A stretch of DNA of 61,507 nucleotides from a bacterium (GTDB lineage Bacteria > RBG-13-66-14 > B26-G2 > WVWN01), in NCBI GenBank assembly GCA_035529855.1, contig DATKVX010000006.1:1-61507 (forward strand). The letters run 5' to 3'. Position 1 is the first letter of the stretch; each line of letters starts with the position of its first letter. The notes under the pieces were generated by a model. That model had not been told where the DNA came from. It saw nothing but the letters and a program-made list of their open reading frames with translations, and searched no databases. Below are positions 16,246 through 25,348 of the stretch, in pieces. The translations under genes and the position numbers were made by a program.

Positions 16246-17193
16246 ATGAAAGAAGGAGAGCGCAAGGAGGTCCGCCTCGTCGTCGACGGCGAGAACGCGG
16301 GGCAACGGTTGGATGCCTTCCTGGGGGTAATGCTCGGGGAGTACTCGCGGTCGCGCCTGAAGGGTTTCATCGCCGCCGGGGAAGTCGCCGTAAACGGCGC
16401 CGCGGCGAAGCCCTCGTACCGCCTTAGGGAAGGCGACGTGGTCGACGCGGCGATAGGCCCTCCCTCCGGGCCGCCGGTCGAGCCGGAGGATATTCCCCTC
16501 ACCGTTTATTACGAGGACCAGGACGTCGTCGTCGTCGAGAAACCGGCCGGGATGCTCACCCATCCCGCGGGGAGGGTGTACTCGGGAACGCTCGTGAACG
16601 CGCTGTTGCATCGCGTCGGCGCGCTGGCGCCCGTCGGCGGCCCCGCCCGCCCGGGGATAGTCCACCGTCTGGACAAGGGCACCTCGGGCGTGTTGGTCGT
16701 GGCCCGCTCCGAGCTCGCGCACAAAAGCCTGGTTAAACAGTTTTCGCGGAGGACCACCGGCCGGACGTACGTCGCGTTGGCCGCGGGTTCTCTCCCGCTC
16801 GAGGAGGGGACGATAGAGGCCCCCATCGGCCGCTCGAGCCGCAACCCGAAGCTCTTCGCCGTCAGCCCTCTCGCCGCCAAAGAGGCCAAGACGACTTTCG
16901 CCGTGCTGGAGCGTTTCGGCGGCGAGGCGACGCTGCTGCGCCTGCGCCTTTACACCGGCCGCACCCATCAGATCCGCGTGCACCTCGCGTACCTGGGATA
17001 CCCGGTTTTAGGGGACGAGACGTACGGCAAGCCGAGCGACGTCATCGACAGGCCCGCGCTGCATGCGCACACCCTCGCCTTCGACCACCCGGCGTCGGGC
17101 GCGAAGATGCGCTTCCTGTCGCCGCTGCCGCCCGATATAATAGCGGCCTGCGAACGGCTGCGGCGAGAAGGCGGGCCGGGCGGCGGCCGTTAA
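16246..17193 (+). CDS. RluA/RluD-family 23S rRNA pseudouridine synthase
   Basis: A 315-residue RNA-modifying enzyme. An S4 RNA-binding domain covers about residues 10-70 (NAGQRLDAFL, SRSRLKGFI). The catalytic domain has the signature PGIVHRLDKGTSGVLVVA with catalytic Asp143, and RTHQIRVHLAYLGYPVLGDETYG near the C-terminus. Most RluD proteins read HRLDKDTSG; here the residue after Lys is Gly, a tolerated variant seen in other members. It isomerises uridines in 23S rRNA. I use the ATG at 16246; a GTG one codon earlier is possible. Confidence 0.9.
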   Translation: MKEGERKEVRLVVDGENAGQRLDAFLGVMLGEYSRSRLKGFIAAGEVAVNGAAAKPSYRLREGDVVDAAIGPPSGPPVEPEDIPLTVYYEDQDVVVVEKPAGMLTHPAGRVYSGTLVNALLHRVGALAPVGGPARPGIVHRLDKGTSGVLVVARSELAHKSLVKQFSRRTTGRTYVALAAGSLPLEEGTIEAPIGRSSRNPKLFAVSPLAAKEAKTTFAVLERFGGEATLLRLRLYTGRTHQIRVHLAYLGYPVLGDETYGKPSDVIDRPALHAHTLAFDHPASGAKMRFLSPLPPDIIAACERLRREGGPGGGR

Positions 17194-17228
17194 TGGCGTA
17201 TTTTTTTTGTCGCCGCTAAAAATTACGG

Positions 17229-17257
17229 TTGACGCGGGTACGCGTTTAGGGTATACT
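17229..17257 (+). promoter_or_regulatory. Promoter of rho
   Basis: TTGACG (17229-17234), a 17-nt spacer and TATACT (17252-17257). The transcript would carry a leader of about 50 nt before the rho ATG. That leader holds no Shine-Dalgarno sequence but has the pyrimidine-rich stretch TTTTTCCTCC. Confidence 0.75.
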
Positions 17258-17313
17258 TCGAAAGTATCAGGGTATTTCTATCCTGCCATTTTTCCTCCAA
17301 ATACTCCCATTTC

Positions 17314-18570
17314 ATGTCGTTAAACTTAGCCGAACTCACCACAAAGACAACGGCGGAGCTTGCCGCGCTTGCACGCGAGATGGGCGTGACCGGCGCCTCC
17401 GGCCTGCGTAAGCAACAGCTTATCTTCAAGCTGCTCGAGACGCAGGCGACGCAAAACGGCCTTATCTTCGCGGAGGGCGTCCTCGAGACCATGCCCGACG
17501 GTTACGGCTTCCTGCGCTCCGGGGCCAACAATTACCTCCCCGGGCCGGACGACATTTACGTTTCGCCTTCGCAGATTCGCCGGTTCAGCCTTCGCAAGGG
17601 CGACACCGTCTCCGGCCAGGTACGCGCGCCGAAGGACAACGAGAAATATTTCGCGCTGCTCAAGGTCGACGCCGTCAACAACGTAGACCCGGAGCAGGCG
17701 GTCGAACGCAACCTCTTCGACAACCTGACGCCGATCTACCCCGACGACCGGTTTCACCTCGAGACCGCGGACGAAAATTTAACCCTTCGCGTGCTCGACC
17801 TGATGACGCCGGTGGGCAAGGGCCAGCGCGGGCTCATCGTCTCGCCGCCCCGCGCCGGCAAGACGACCATCCTGCAAAACTACGCCCACGCCCTCGCCGA
17901 GAACCATCCCGACGCAATCCTCATCGTCCTGCTCATCGACGAGCGACCGGAAGAGGTCACCGACATGGAGCGGTCCGTGCACGGCGAAGTCATCTCGTCC
18001 ACCTTCGACGAGCCGGCCGACCGCCACGTCCACGTCGCCGAGATGGTGCTGGCGAAGGCCAAGCGCCTCGTCGAGGCGGGGCACGACGTCGTCGTCCTGC
18101 TCGACTCCATCACGCGGCTCGCCCGGGCGTATAATACCGTTACGCCGCACTCGGGCCGCGTCATGACCGGCGGCATCGACGCCTCCACGCTGCAGAAGCC
18201 CAAGCGCTTCTTCGGCGCCGCGCGCAACATCGAGGAGGGCGGCTCGCTTTCCGTCATCGCGACGGCGCTTGTCGATACCGGCTCCAAAATGGACGACATC
18301 ATCTTCGAGGAGTTCAAGGGGACCGGCAACATGGAGTGCATCCTCGACCGGCGGTTGGTGGACCGGCGCACCTGGCCGTCGGTCGACGTCGCCCGCTCCG
18401 GGACGCGCAAGGAGGAGCTGCTCCTCAGCGAGGAGGAGATCAACAAAATCCGCCTCATCCGCAAGGTCCTGGCCGATATGAACGGCGTGGATGCCACCGA
18501 GATGCTCCTCGCCAAGATGCGCAAGACGAAGGACAACGAGGAGTTTTTGGCTAATTTAGAGAATTTGTAG
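17314..18570 (+). CDS. rho: Transcription termination factor Rho
   Basis: A 418-residue hexameric RNA helicase that ends transcription, of typical length. Order: N-terminal helical Rho-N domain (1-45), cold-shock-like RNA-binding domain around DGYGFLRS (62-69), Walker A SPPRAGKT (177-184), Walker [18 protein letters not shown]-loop region VMTGGID and the conserved end [28 protein letters not shown]. All key motifs are intact. It lacks an obvious ribosome binding site, which may mean leader-based control, as rho is autoregulated in several bacteria. It is monocistronic: a terminator follows. Confidence 0.97.
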   Translation: MSLNLAELTTKTTAELAALAREMGVTGASGLRKQQLIFKLLETQATQNGLIFAEGVLETMPDGYGFLRSGANNYLPGPDDIYVSPSQIRRFSLRKGDTVSGQVRAPKDNEKYFALLKVDAVNNVDPEQAVERNLFDNLTPIYPDDRFHLETADENLTLRVLDLMTPVGKGQRGLIVSPPRAGKTTILQNYAHALAENHPDAILIVLLIDERPEEVTDMERSVHGEVISSTFDEPADRHVHVAEMVLAKAKRLVEAGHDVVVLLDSITRLARAYNTVTPHSGRVMTGGIDASTLQKPKRFFGAARNIEEGGSLSVIATALVDTGSKMDDIIFEEFKGTGNMECILDRRLVDRRTWPSVDVARSGTRKEELLLSEEEINKIRLIRKVLADMNGVDATEMLLAKMRKTKDNEEFLANLENL

Positions 18571-18606
18571 GGAAGTATGGTACAATAGATTATCCCAAAA
18601 TGGTAA

Positions 18607-18629
18607 GGGCGCCGCGAGGCGCCCGTTTT
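18607..18629 (+). terminator. Rho-independent terminator of rho
   Basis: GGGCGCC, loop GCGA, GGCGCCC, then GTTTT; 36 nt after the rho stop codon. Confidence 0.8.
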
Positions 18630-18661
18630 CGGCGGTTATGGTTATCGAGGAGGGTTCGTAA

Positions 18662-19262
18662 ATGCGGACGACGGTTTTATACGCGGCGGCGCTGGCGGTA
18701 GCGTTGGCCGCGGCGGCGCACGCCGGCTTCTAAGCCTCGCCCGCCACCGTCGCCGTCTACGTCATCGGTTGACAGAGCCACCCGCTCGAGGGCGCCCGGG
18801 CGGTACTGGTGAGCGAAACCGCGGCCGATGAGCTCGGCGAAGGCCGGTACCGCTTCGAAGAAGCGTATCCCGGCGAGCATCGCCTCTTCGTCTACGCCGG
18901 CGTCGGCGACGTCTACGACGAGTCGTTCGCGACGGACGTGGCGTTCGCCTCGGCCGAGCTCGAGGTCATGTTATGTATATGCATAGAGACGCGCATGACT
19001 CGCCTCGAGGGCACGGTGCGGGACGCGCGCGGCAAGGCCGGTCAAATTCGCGGGCGTGGCGGTCCGCGAGCTCTTCCTGGATACTACCACCGACGCCAAG
19101 GGGCGTTACGAACTCAAGCTACCGCCCGGCAAGTGGGAGGTAATGGCCTGGGCCGACGGCGGCGCCGAAGATGAGACCTTCGCCTCGATAACCGTGACGG
19201 GGCCGGAAGACCCGGGCGAAGCGGAGGCGGAAGCTCGGTTGGATTTGAGACTCGGCGAGTAA
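18662..19262 (+). pseudogene. Broken exported protein with carboxypeptidase-regulatory-like repeats
   Basis: A gene-like start (GAGGAGG site, ATG at 18662, signal peptide MRTTVLYAAALAVALAAAAHAGF) is interrupted by in-frame TAA at 18731 and TGA at 18770, and by a frameshift near 19035-19050. Downstream, two copies of the carboxypeptidase-regulatory-like pattern remain: GEGRYRFEEAYPGEHRLFVYAG and, in the shifted frame, TTDAKGRYELKLPPGKWEVMAWADGG. The last frame ends at 19262, 2 nt before the aldo/keto reductase start. Three independent lesions argue for a decaying gene rather than a sequencing slip. The original product was probably a small exported beta-sandwich protein. Confidence 0.75.
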
Positions 19263-19264
19263 CG

Positions 19265-20401
19265 GTGCAATACCGCGACTTCGGCAATCTCGGATATAAA
19301 GTTACCGCGCTGGGTTACGGCGCCATGCGCCTCCCGGAGGACGAGGAAGGGAACGTCCGACGCGACGAGGCCGTCGCCGTAATCCGCGCGGGCATCGACG
19401 CCGGCATCAACTACGTCGATACCGCGCCGCTGTACAATCGCGGCCAGTCGGAAGAGGTGGTCGGCGAAGCTCTCGCCAACGGCTACCGCGAGCGCGTGTG
19501 GCTCTCCACCAAGAACCAGCGCGTCAACGACGACCCGGACGACTGGCGCCGCCGCCTCGACGAATCCCTCCGCAAACTCAAAACCGATTACGTCGACGTC
19601 TACCACCTGTGGGGAATAAGTTGGAAGGAGTTTACGGAGCACCTGGCGGTAAAGGACGGGCCGCTGGCGGCCGCGCGCCGCGCCCGGGAGGACGGCCTCT
19701 TCCGCCACCTATTCTTCTCGTTTCACGCGCCGCCGGAGGATTTCTTTAAAATAATCGATACCGGCGAATTCGTCGGCTGCACGGTCCAGTATAATTTGAT
19801 AGACCGTAAAAACGAAGCCGGCCTCGCGTACGCCGCGGCCAAGGGCCTGGCGGTCGTGATTATGGGGCCGGTGGGGGGAGGCCGTCTGGCCGGGCCGTCG
19901 TCGGTGCTGGAGGACTCAGGGTTTTCGGCCGCGAGCACCGCCGAGCTGGCGCTCCGCTTCGTCCTGGCCAACGCCCACGTGAGCTGCGCCATCTCCGGGA
20001 TGAGCAGCCGCGAGCAGCTGCGCGAGAACGTCGCGACGGCTTCGCGCGCGGACCGGCTGGACGAGGCCGAGGTCGCCCGCATCAACGAGAGCTTCGACGA
20101 GTACCGTAAACTCGCGGAACTCTATTGCCCCGGCTGCGACTACTGCAAACCGTGCCCGGAGAACGTGGCCGTTTCGCGGGTGTTGGCGCTTTACAACCTG
20201 GCTCGAGTTTACGGCCTGGAGGATGCGGCCAAGAAGCTGTACGCCGAGATAGGGCGCACCGGCTTCTTCGCCCGGATGAACAACGCCGCCGCCTGTACCT
20301 CCTGCGGCGAGTGCGTCGAGAAGTGCCCGCAAAAATTGGATATCCCGGAGGAGTTGGCCGCGGCGCACGCGGCGCTGGGCAATGGAAAAGGCGAACGATA
20401 A
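19265..20401 (+). CDS. Aldo/keto reductase with C-terminal 4Fe-4S ferredoxin domain
   Basis: A 378-residue protein starting at GTG 19265. The AKR barrel has the full catalytic tetrad: Asp52 and Tyr57 (NYVDTAPLYN), Lys83 (STKNQR) and His114 (DVYHLWG). The C-terminus carries two cysteine clusters, CPGCDYCKPCP and CTSCGECVEKCP, typical of AKRs that bind two iron-sulfur clusters. It is a cytosolic redox enzyme of unknown substrate; electron transfer to or from ferredoxin is likely from family architecture. Its end overlaps the CDF gene by 20 nt, and with dnaX and ybaB it forms a run of closely spaced plus-strand genes. Confidence 0.9.
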   Translation: MQYRDFGNLGYKVTALGYGAMRLPEDEEGNVRRDEAVAVIRAGIDAGINYVDTAPLYNRGQSEEVVGEALANGYRERVWLSTKNQRVNDDPDDWRRRLDESLRKLKTDYVDVYHLWGISWKEFTEHLAVKDGPLAAARRAREDGLFRHLFFSFHAPPEDFFKIIDTGEFVGCTVQYNLIDRKNEAGLAYAAAKGLAVVIMGPVGGGRLAGPSSVLEDSGFSAASTAELALRFVLANAHVSCAISGMSSREQLRENVATASRADRLDEAEVARINESFDEYRKLAELYCPGCDYCKPCPENVAVSRVLALYNLARVYGLEDAAKKLYAEIGRTGFFARMNNAAACTSCGECVEKCPQKLDIPEELAAAHAALGNGKGER

Positions 20402-21338
20402 TACCCGCTCCCTCTTGGCCGTTACGCGCCTGGCGGTATGTTCCAACGCGGCGCTGACGGCCGGCAAGCTCGTCGCCGGCGTCGCGATGTCCTCGGCCGC
20501 GGTGGTCGCGGAGGGTTTACATTCCGGCGTGGACCTCGTCGCGGCCCTCATAGCCTTTTGGGCGGTACGGAAGGCTCGGCAGCCCGCGGATGCCGACCAC
20601 GCCTTCGGCCACGGCAAGTACGACGCGCTCTCGGGCGCCACGGAGGGCCTATTGATTTTCGGCGCGGCTTTCTTTATAATCGCGGAAGCCTTCCGGAAGA
20701 TTATAACGGGGGGCGAGATCGAGAAACTCGGCCTGGGCGCCGCGGTCATGGCGGCGTCGGCGTTGATAAATTTCTTGGTGTCGGCGCAACTCTTCACCGT
20801 GGCGCGGCGGACCGGCTCGGTCGCGGTGGAGGCCGACGGCCATCATCTCCGCACCGACGTCTGGACGTCGCTGGGGGTGCTCGCCGGCATCGGCCTCATC
20901 AGGCTGACCGGTGTTCACATCCTCGACCCCATCGCGGCGTTCGTCGTCGCGGCGCTGATATTGTTTACGGCCTGGCGAATTACCAGGAAGTCCATCGGCG
21001 ACCTACTCGACCGGCGTTTGCCCGCGAGCGAGGAGAAGCGTATCGCCGAGATCGTAACCAAAGGCCACCCTCACTGGCTCGAATACCATAGGCTCCGCAC
21101 GCGGCGGGCCGGCGGCCAGCGCCACGTCGACCTGCACCTGGTCACGTGCCGCGACATACCGCTCGAGCTCGCCCACAGCTTGACGGAGGACCTGGAGGAC
21201 GACATACGGCGGGAGTTTCCCCGCGCCGAGATAATCACCCACGTCGAGGCGTGCGAGAAGGCGGAGAACGAGTGCGACGACGCTTGCCCGATGTACGATA
21301 TTAAGATGAAAGTCATCACCCGCGCCGAGGGGCGGTAA
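20382..21338 (+). CDS. Cation diffusion facilitator (CDF) transporter
   Basis: A 318-residue inner-membrane antiporter exporting Zn2+, Fe2+ or Mn2+ class metals. Metal-site motifs are GLHSGVDL (HxxxD in TM2) and GHHLRTDVWTS (HxxxD in TM5), with DADHAFGHGKYD in the loop between TM2 and TM3. The cytosolic C-terminal domain begins near residue 215. An unusual Cys-rich tail (ACEKAENECDDACPMYD) could add a metal-binding site. The start lies inside the end of the AKR gene, suggesting coupled translation. Confidence 0.92.
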   Translation: MEKANDNTRSLLAVTRLAVCSNAALTAGKLVAGVAMSSAAVVAEGLHSGVDLVAALIAFWAVRKARQPADADHAFGHGKYDALSGATEGLLIFGAAFFIIAEAFRKIITGGEIEKLGLGAAVMAASALINFLVSAQLFTVARRTGSVAVEADGHHLRTDVWTSLGVLAGIGLIRLTGVHILDPIAAFVVAALILFTAWRITRKSIGDLLDRRLPASEEKRIAEIVTKGHPHWLEYHRLRTRRAGGQRHVDLHLVTCRDIPLELAHSLTEDLEDDIRREFPRAEIITHVEACEKAENECDDACPMYDIKMKVITRAEGR

Positions 21339-22934
21339 ATGGCGGTTTCGGATTACCAGGTTTTCGCTCGGCGGTTCCGGCCGTTGGATTTCGCCGAGGT
21401 CGTAGGTCAGGAGGCGGTTACGCGCACGCTGGCCAACGCCGTCTCCGGCGGCCGCGTCGCCCAGGCGTACCTGTTCGCCGGGCCGCGGGGCGTGGGCAAG
21501 ACGTCGGTGGCCCGCATCCTGGCCAAGGCGCTCAATTGCAGCCGGGGCCCGACCGTGACGCCGTGCGGCGAGTGCGACAACTGCCGCGCCATCGCCGCCG
21601 GCAACGACACCGACGTGCTCGAGATCGACGGCGCCTCCAACCGCGGCATCGACGACGTACGCGAGCTGCGGGAGCGCGTCCGCTTCGCGCCGGGCCACAG
21701 CCCCTACAAGATATACATCATCGACGAAGTCCATATGTTGACGGCGGAGGCGTTCAACGCCCTCCTCAAGACGCTGGAAGAACCGCCCTCGCACGTGGTC
21801 TTCGTCTTCGCGACGACGCGGTTCGACAAGGTTCCGGCTACCATAGTGTCCCGCTGCCAGCGGTTCATCTTCCGGCGCATCCAGACCGCGGCCATAGAGG
21901 ACAAGCTCCGCGTTATTGCCGAGAAGGAAGGGCTGAGCGTCGAGCCGCGGGCGTTGTCGCTAATAGCGCGGCGGGCCGCCGGCAGCATGCGCGACGGCGA
22001 ATCCCTCTTCGACCAGGTTATCGCGTTCGCCGAGGACGAGATAACGCCGCACGACGTGGAGCGCACGCTGGGCCTGGTGGCGGCGGAGGCGGTGGAGAAG
22101 CTGGCGTCGGCGGTGTTGGCGGCCGACGGCGCGGGGGCGCTCCTCGCCGTGGACGCGCTGGCGCGGGAGGGCGCGGACCTGGTTCAGGCCGTGCACCAGC
22201 TCGTGGAATACCTGCGCGACCTTATGGTCCTGGCCGCGGCCCCCGACGAGCCGGACCTGGTGGACGTGAGCGGCGACGAACGCGAGAAGCTGCGCGCCGT
22301 CGCGGCCCGGCAGTCGCCCGCGACGTTGCTTAACATAATCAACGTCTTCCTGGAGGCCGCGGGGCCTATGTCGCGCGTCCTGTCGCCGCGGCTCGTTTTG
22401 GAGTACGCGGCGCTGAAGGCGGCCCGGATTCGCAACCTGTTGCCGGTGGAAGATTTACTGAAAGCTTACGCCGGTGAGGAGGAGCCGGTCGCGGCGGAGC
22501 CCCCCGGGGAGGTTCCGAAGGCCGGCCCGGCGCCCGGCGCCCCGGCGGAAGTTTCGAAAAGCCTCACCGAGACGTGGCAGCGCGTATTGGCCGCGCTGGG
22601 CGAGAGCGATAAGGCGCTGCGGGCGCTGGTCGCGCCGGCGCGGTTGATCTCGTTTACGGAGGACGAGTTCCGGCTGGGCTTCCCCGAGAAGTACCGCGTG
22701 AGCGCCGAGAAGGTGGACGATGAGGAGCGGCGCGCGGCGCTGGCCGAAGCCGTGGGCGCCATCTTGGGCCGGCCCGTGAAAATACGGGTGGAGCTCGAGG
22801 CGGGCGCGCCCGCGTCGTCCGCGTCGGAGGGTACGCTGTTCCGGGATATGCCGCTGGTGGCGGAGATACGCGACCGCTACGGCGGCGAGATAGTGGAAGA
22901 GAAAGAAGTCGCTGCCCCCGAGGAAGAGAGCTAA
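21339..22934 (+). CDS. dnaX: DNA polymerase III subunit gamma/tau
   Basis: A 531-residue clamp-loader ATPase. Motifs are YQVFARRFRPLDFAEVVGQE, Walker A GPRGVGKT (48-55), the zinc module (Cys67, 76, 79, 82), Walker B YIIDEVHML, TLEEPPSHVVFVFATT and sensor-1/SRC motif IVSRCQRF. Domain III and a linker rich in Glu, Pro and Ala follow, and then a tau-like C-terminal region (about 410-510). The ATG directly abuts the CDF stop codon and has a GAGGGG site. Followed by ybaB, the usual partner order in many bacteria; recR, often third, is absent here. Confidence 0.95.
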   Translation: MAVSDYQVFARRFRPLDFAEVVGQEAVTRTLANAVSGGRVAQAYLFAGPRGVGKTSVARILAKALNCSRGPTVTPCGECDNCRAIAAGNDTDVLEIDGASNRGIDDVRELRERVRFAPGHSPYKIYIIDEVHMLTAEAFNALLKTLEEPPSHVVFVFATTRFDKVPATIVSRCQRFIFRRIQTAAIEDKLRVIAEKEGLSVEPRALSLIARRAAGSMRDGESLFDQVIAFAEDEITPHDVERTLGLVAAEAVEKLASAVLAADGAGALLAVDALAREGADLVQAVHQLVEYLRDLMVLAAAPDEPDLVDVSGDEREKLRAVAARQSPATLLNIINVFLEAAGPMSRVLSPRLVLEYAALKAARIRNLLPVEDLLKAYAGEEEPVAAEPPGEVPKAGPAPGAPAEVSKSLTETWQRVLAALGESDKALRALVAPARLISFTEDEFRLGFPEKYRVSAEKVDDEERRAALAEAVGAILGRPVKIRVELEAGAPASSASEGTLFRDMPLVAEIRDRYGGEIVEEKEVAAPEEES

Positions 22935-22966
22935 CGGCCTACCGTTACCTCGGGGCGGAGGTGAAG

Positions 22967-23305
22967 ATGCTGGGAAATTTAGGCAACCTGGCTCAGCTGC
23001 TGAGGCAGGCCAAGGACGTCCAGCAGAAGCTGGGCGAAGTGCAACGGAAACTTTCGGCGATGACGGTGGAGGTCAGCGCCGGCGGCGGTATGGTCACCGT
23101 CGTCGCGAACGGCCACCAGGAGATTCTTTCCGTGAAGATAGACCCGGCGGCGGTGAAAGCCGACGAGGTGGAGCTCCTGGAGGAGTTGGTCCTGGCCGCC
23201 GTCAACGCCGCCCGTAAAAAAGCGGAAACGCTCGCCCGCGACGAGATGTCCGGCCTCGCGCAGGAGATGGGCATTCCGGAAGGTTTTAAGCTCCCGGGCG
23301 CGTAG
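22967..23305 (+). CDS. ybaB: YbaB/EbfC nucleoid-associated protein
   Basis: A 112-residue DNA-binding protein of the YbaB/EbfC family: a long N-terminal helix (LAQLLRQAKDVQQKLGEVQRKL), then MTVEVSAGGGMVTVVANGHQEILSVKIDP and a C-terminal helix. I prefer the ATG at 22967, which has a GGAGG site 6 nt upstream, over the GTG at 22961 that overlaps that site. Following dnaX is the conserved position for this gene. Confidence 0.93.
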   Translation: MLGNLGNLAQLLRQAKDVQQKLGEVQRKLSAMTVEVSAGGGMVTVVANGHQEILSVKIDPAAVKADEVELLEELVLAAVNAARKKAETLARDEMSGLAQEMGIPEGFKLPGA

Positions 23306-23334
23306 CCGTACGGCGGCGCGTTCGTCGGCTTTTT

Positions 23335-23361
23335 AAAGGGCCCGTGAGGGCCTTTTTTATT
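23335..23361. terminator. Terminator between convergent genes
   Basis: AAAGGGCCC, GTGA loop, GGGCCTTTTTTATTT, with a one-base bulge in the stem. It can serve the ybaB transcript and, with its A run on the left, possibly the convergent hydrolase gene ending at 23357. Confidence 0.7.
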
Positions 23362-24133
23362 TAACCTGGGCGGCGAGCCAATCGACCAGCGCGTCTTCGA
23401 AAGACGGTTCGGCGGCGAAGATCCTGGTCCCGTGGCCCGCGTCCGAAAACATCTTGAACGCGGCGTCGGCGGCGATCTCGTGGAGCTTCCCCACGGAGTC
23501 CGCCGCGTATTTGTCCTCGTCGCTGGCGACGAGGTACGCCGACCGGCCGCGGTATTTCGCCATCGCCGCGGTCGTCTCCAAGCCGTGGTAGTTGAGCCCC
23601 GGCGAGAGCAGGACCACCGCGCGCACGTCCGCGTCGTCCGCGCCGTAGTTCAGGGCGAAGTTGGCGCCGATGGAGGCGCCCACGATTACGAGTTTCGACG
23701 TATCGGCGCCCTTCCCGGCCAGGAAGTCTTTGGCCGCGGCCACGTCGAGCAGCGACGACTTGTGCGCTTCGTCGTCGAATTCGGCGTAGCGCCTGGTCTC
23801 GCCGTCTTGCTTCGTGCTGTCGCCGTGGCCTCGCGAGTCGAGCGCCAGGACGTTGAAGCCGGCGGCCGCCAGCTTGGCGCCGAAGCCGTCGTACGAGTGG
23901 CGGTCGGCTGTCAACATGTGCAGCAATATGGCCGCGGGTTTCCCCGCGCCCGCGTCCCGGTACGAAGCGTATATCTTCCAGCCGTCGGAAGTGGCGAACG
24001 ATACCGTCGTCGGCGCGGCGGCGTTTTCCGTAACGGCCACGGGCTCGGCCGTGGGCGCCCGCTCCTTGGCCTGGCACGCGGCGAGGAACGCCGCGCTGGA
24101 TAATATTACGGCGAACGTCGTAATAGTCCTCAT
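23357..24133 (-). CDS. Alpha/beta-hydrolase lipoprotein
   Basis: A 258-residue lipoprotein: signal peptide with lipobox LAAC (Cys20), then an alpha/beta-hydrolase fold. The nucleophile elbow GASIG places Ser154; Asp205 (ASDED) and His234 (AGHGT) complete the triad. The oxyanion region is LLHMLTADRHS. It resembles dienelactone-hydrolase and serine aminopeptidase-type hydrolases. It is likely anchored in the envelope and cleaves ester or amide substrates that cannot be specified. A strong GGAGGAG site precedes the ATG. It is a single gene, divergent from the bactofilin-like gene. Confidence 0.88.
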   Translation of the reverse strand: MRTITTFAVILSSAAFLAACQAKERAPTAEPVAVTENAAAPTTVSFATSDGWKIYASYRDAGAGKPAAILLHMLTADRHSYDGFGAKLAAAGFNVLALDSRGHGDSTKQDGETRRYAEFDDEAHKSSLLDVAAAKDFLAGKGADTSKLVIVGASIGANFALNYGADDADVRAVVLLSPGLNYHGLETTAAMAKYRGRSAYLVASDEDKYAADSVGKLHEIAADAAFKMFSDAGHGTRIFAAEPSFEDALVDWLAAQVK

Positions 24134-24185
24134 TTCACTCCTCCTGCGTTTTGGCCTCCGTACCGGCCCCCGCCTTAACGATTTG

Positions 24186-24215
24186 TTGTCGAATTCTACC
24201 CGCGTGTGTTATTAT
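24186..24215 (+). promoter_or_regulatory. Promoter of the bactofilin-like/deoC unit
   Basis: TTGTCG (24186-24191), an 18-nt spacer and TATTAT (24210-24215), 38 nt upstream of the ATG at 24254. Confidence 0.6.
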
Positions 24216-24253
24216 ATTTTAAATAAGGCGAAGGCGCAAGGGGAGCGACTATT

Positions 24254-25345
24254 ATGAAGAGAACGGCGCTTATTCTGACGGCGGCGCTCGTCGTAGTAGC
24301 GGGCGCCGGGGCGGCCGACTTCTCGGCCGATACCGTTAAGTCCGGCAACTACGTTCACGTCCCGGCGGGCGAGGTCCTAAAGGGCGGGACGGTCTTGGCG
24401 GGTTCCGTCGTCGTGGTGGACGGCGACGTCGACGGCGACTTGCTGGCGTTCGCGGCGTACGTGGAGGTGAACGGCAACGTCAACGGCGACCTCCTCGCGG
24501 CGGCGGCGACGATTATCGTCAACGGCCGGGTCGCCGGTTCGGCGCAGTACTACGGCGCCGCGGTAACCGACGCCGGTTCGACCGCGGGTTCCCTCGACGC
24601 GTCGGGCGCGGCGTTGTTCCTGCGGGGGAGCGTCGGCGGCGACGTGACGAGTTCCGGCGCGGCTACCTGGCTGGGGGGCGCTTTCGGCGGCGACGTCGAG
24701 GCCCGGGGCGGATACCTCGTCGTAGAGGACGAAGCCCGGGTCGGGGGCGACGTCTCGTACCGGGCCGAGGAGCTCGAGCTTTCGCCGGCGGCGGCCATAG
24801 GGGGGCGGGTGAAAGAGTTGCCCGAGCCCGAGCCGGCCAAAAAAGAGAAAAAGGGTTTCAATTTCGGCTGGTGGTTGATAAAGAACGTCTGGTCGGTCCT
24901 CGCCCTCTTCGTTTTGGCGGCGTTCGTCGCCTGGCTCCGGCCCGTTATGTTGACGGCCATACCGGATAACATCCGCGCCCGCCCCGTGGCGTCGCTCCTG
25001 CTGGGTTTAGCCGTTTTGGTCGGCGCGCCGGTGGCGGCCTTGGTACTCGCGATTACGCTGGTGGGCATCCCCTCCGCCCTGGTGTTGGCGGCGTTCTATC
25101 TGATGGCGCTGTACGCGGCGTACGTGTTCGCGGGCGTCTTCCTGGGGCGGTTGATAACGGCGCGGTTGTTCAAGGGGCGGGAGACGCCGGCGCTCTTCGC
25201 GGCGTTGGCGGGTATCGTGATATTGGTTCTGGCGGGCAACATCCCGTACTTCAAGGTATTGCTCGCCCTCGCGGTGTGGGTGTTTGCGTTGGGCGGCGCC
25301 GCGATCTACGCGTGGGAGATGCGCAAGACGCGGCCGCAACGTTAG
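24254..25345 (+). CDS. Bactofilin-like repeat protein with C-terminal membrane domain
   Basis: A 363-residue protein with a signal peptide (MKRTALILTAALVVVAGAGA). Residues about 40-190 are bactofilin/polymer-forming repeats of hexapeptide-like steps (VVVDGDVDGDLLAF, VEVNGNVNGDLLAA, LFLRGSVGGDV), giving a right-handed beta-helix. A Pro/Glu/Lys linker follows (ELPEPEPAKKEKKG), then about four to five membrane helices (residues 215-350). Bactofilins are normally cytosolic; here the signal peptide places the helix in the periplasm, anchored to the inner membrane. Function unknown: an envelope scaffold is an inference. It shares a transcript with deoC, 3 nt downstream. Confidence 0.78.
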   Translation: MKRTALILTAALVVVAGAGAADFSADTVKSGNYVHVPAGEVLKGGTVLAGSVVVVDGDVDGDLLAFAAYVEVNGNVNGDLLAAAATIIVNGRVAGSAQYYGAAVTDAGSTAGSLDASGAALFLRGSVGGDVTSSGAATWLGGAFGGDVEARGGYLVVEDEARVGGDVSYRAEELELSPAAAIGGRVKELPEPEPAKKEKKGFNFGWWLIKNVWSVLALFVLAAFVAWLRPVMLTAIPDNIRARPVASLLLGLAVLVGAPVAALVLAITLVGIPSALVLAAFYLMALYAAYVFAGVFLGRLITARLFKGRETPALFAALAGIVILVLAGNIPYFKVLLALAVWVFALGGAAIYAWEMRKTRPQR

Positions 25346-25348
25346 CGG

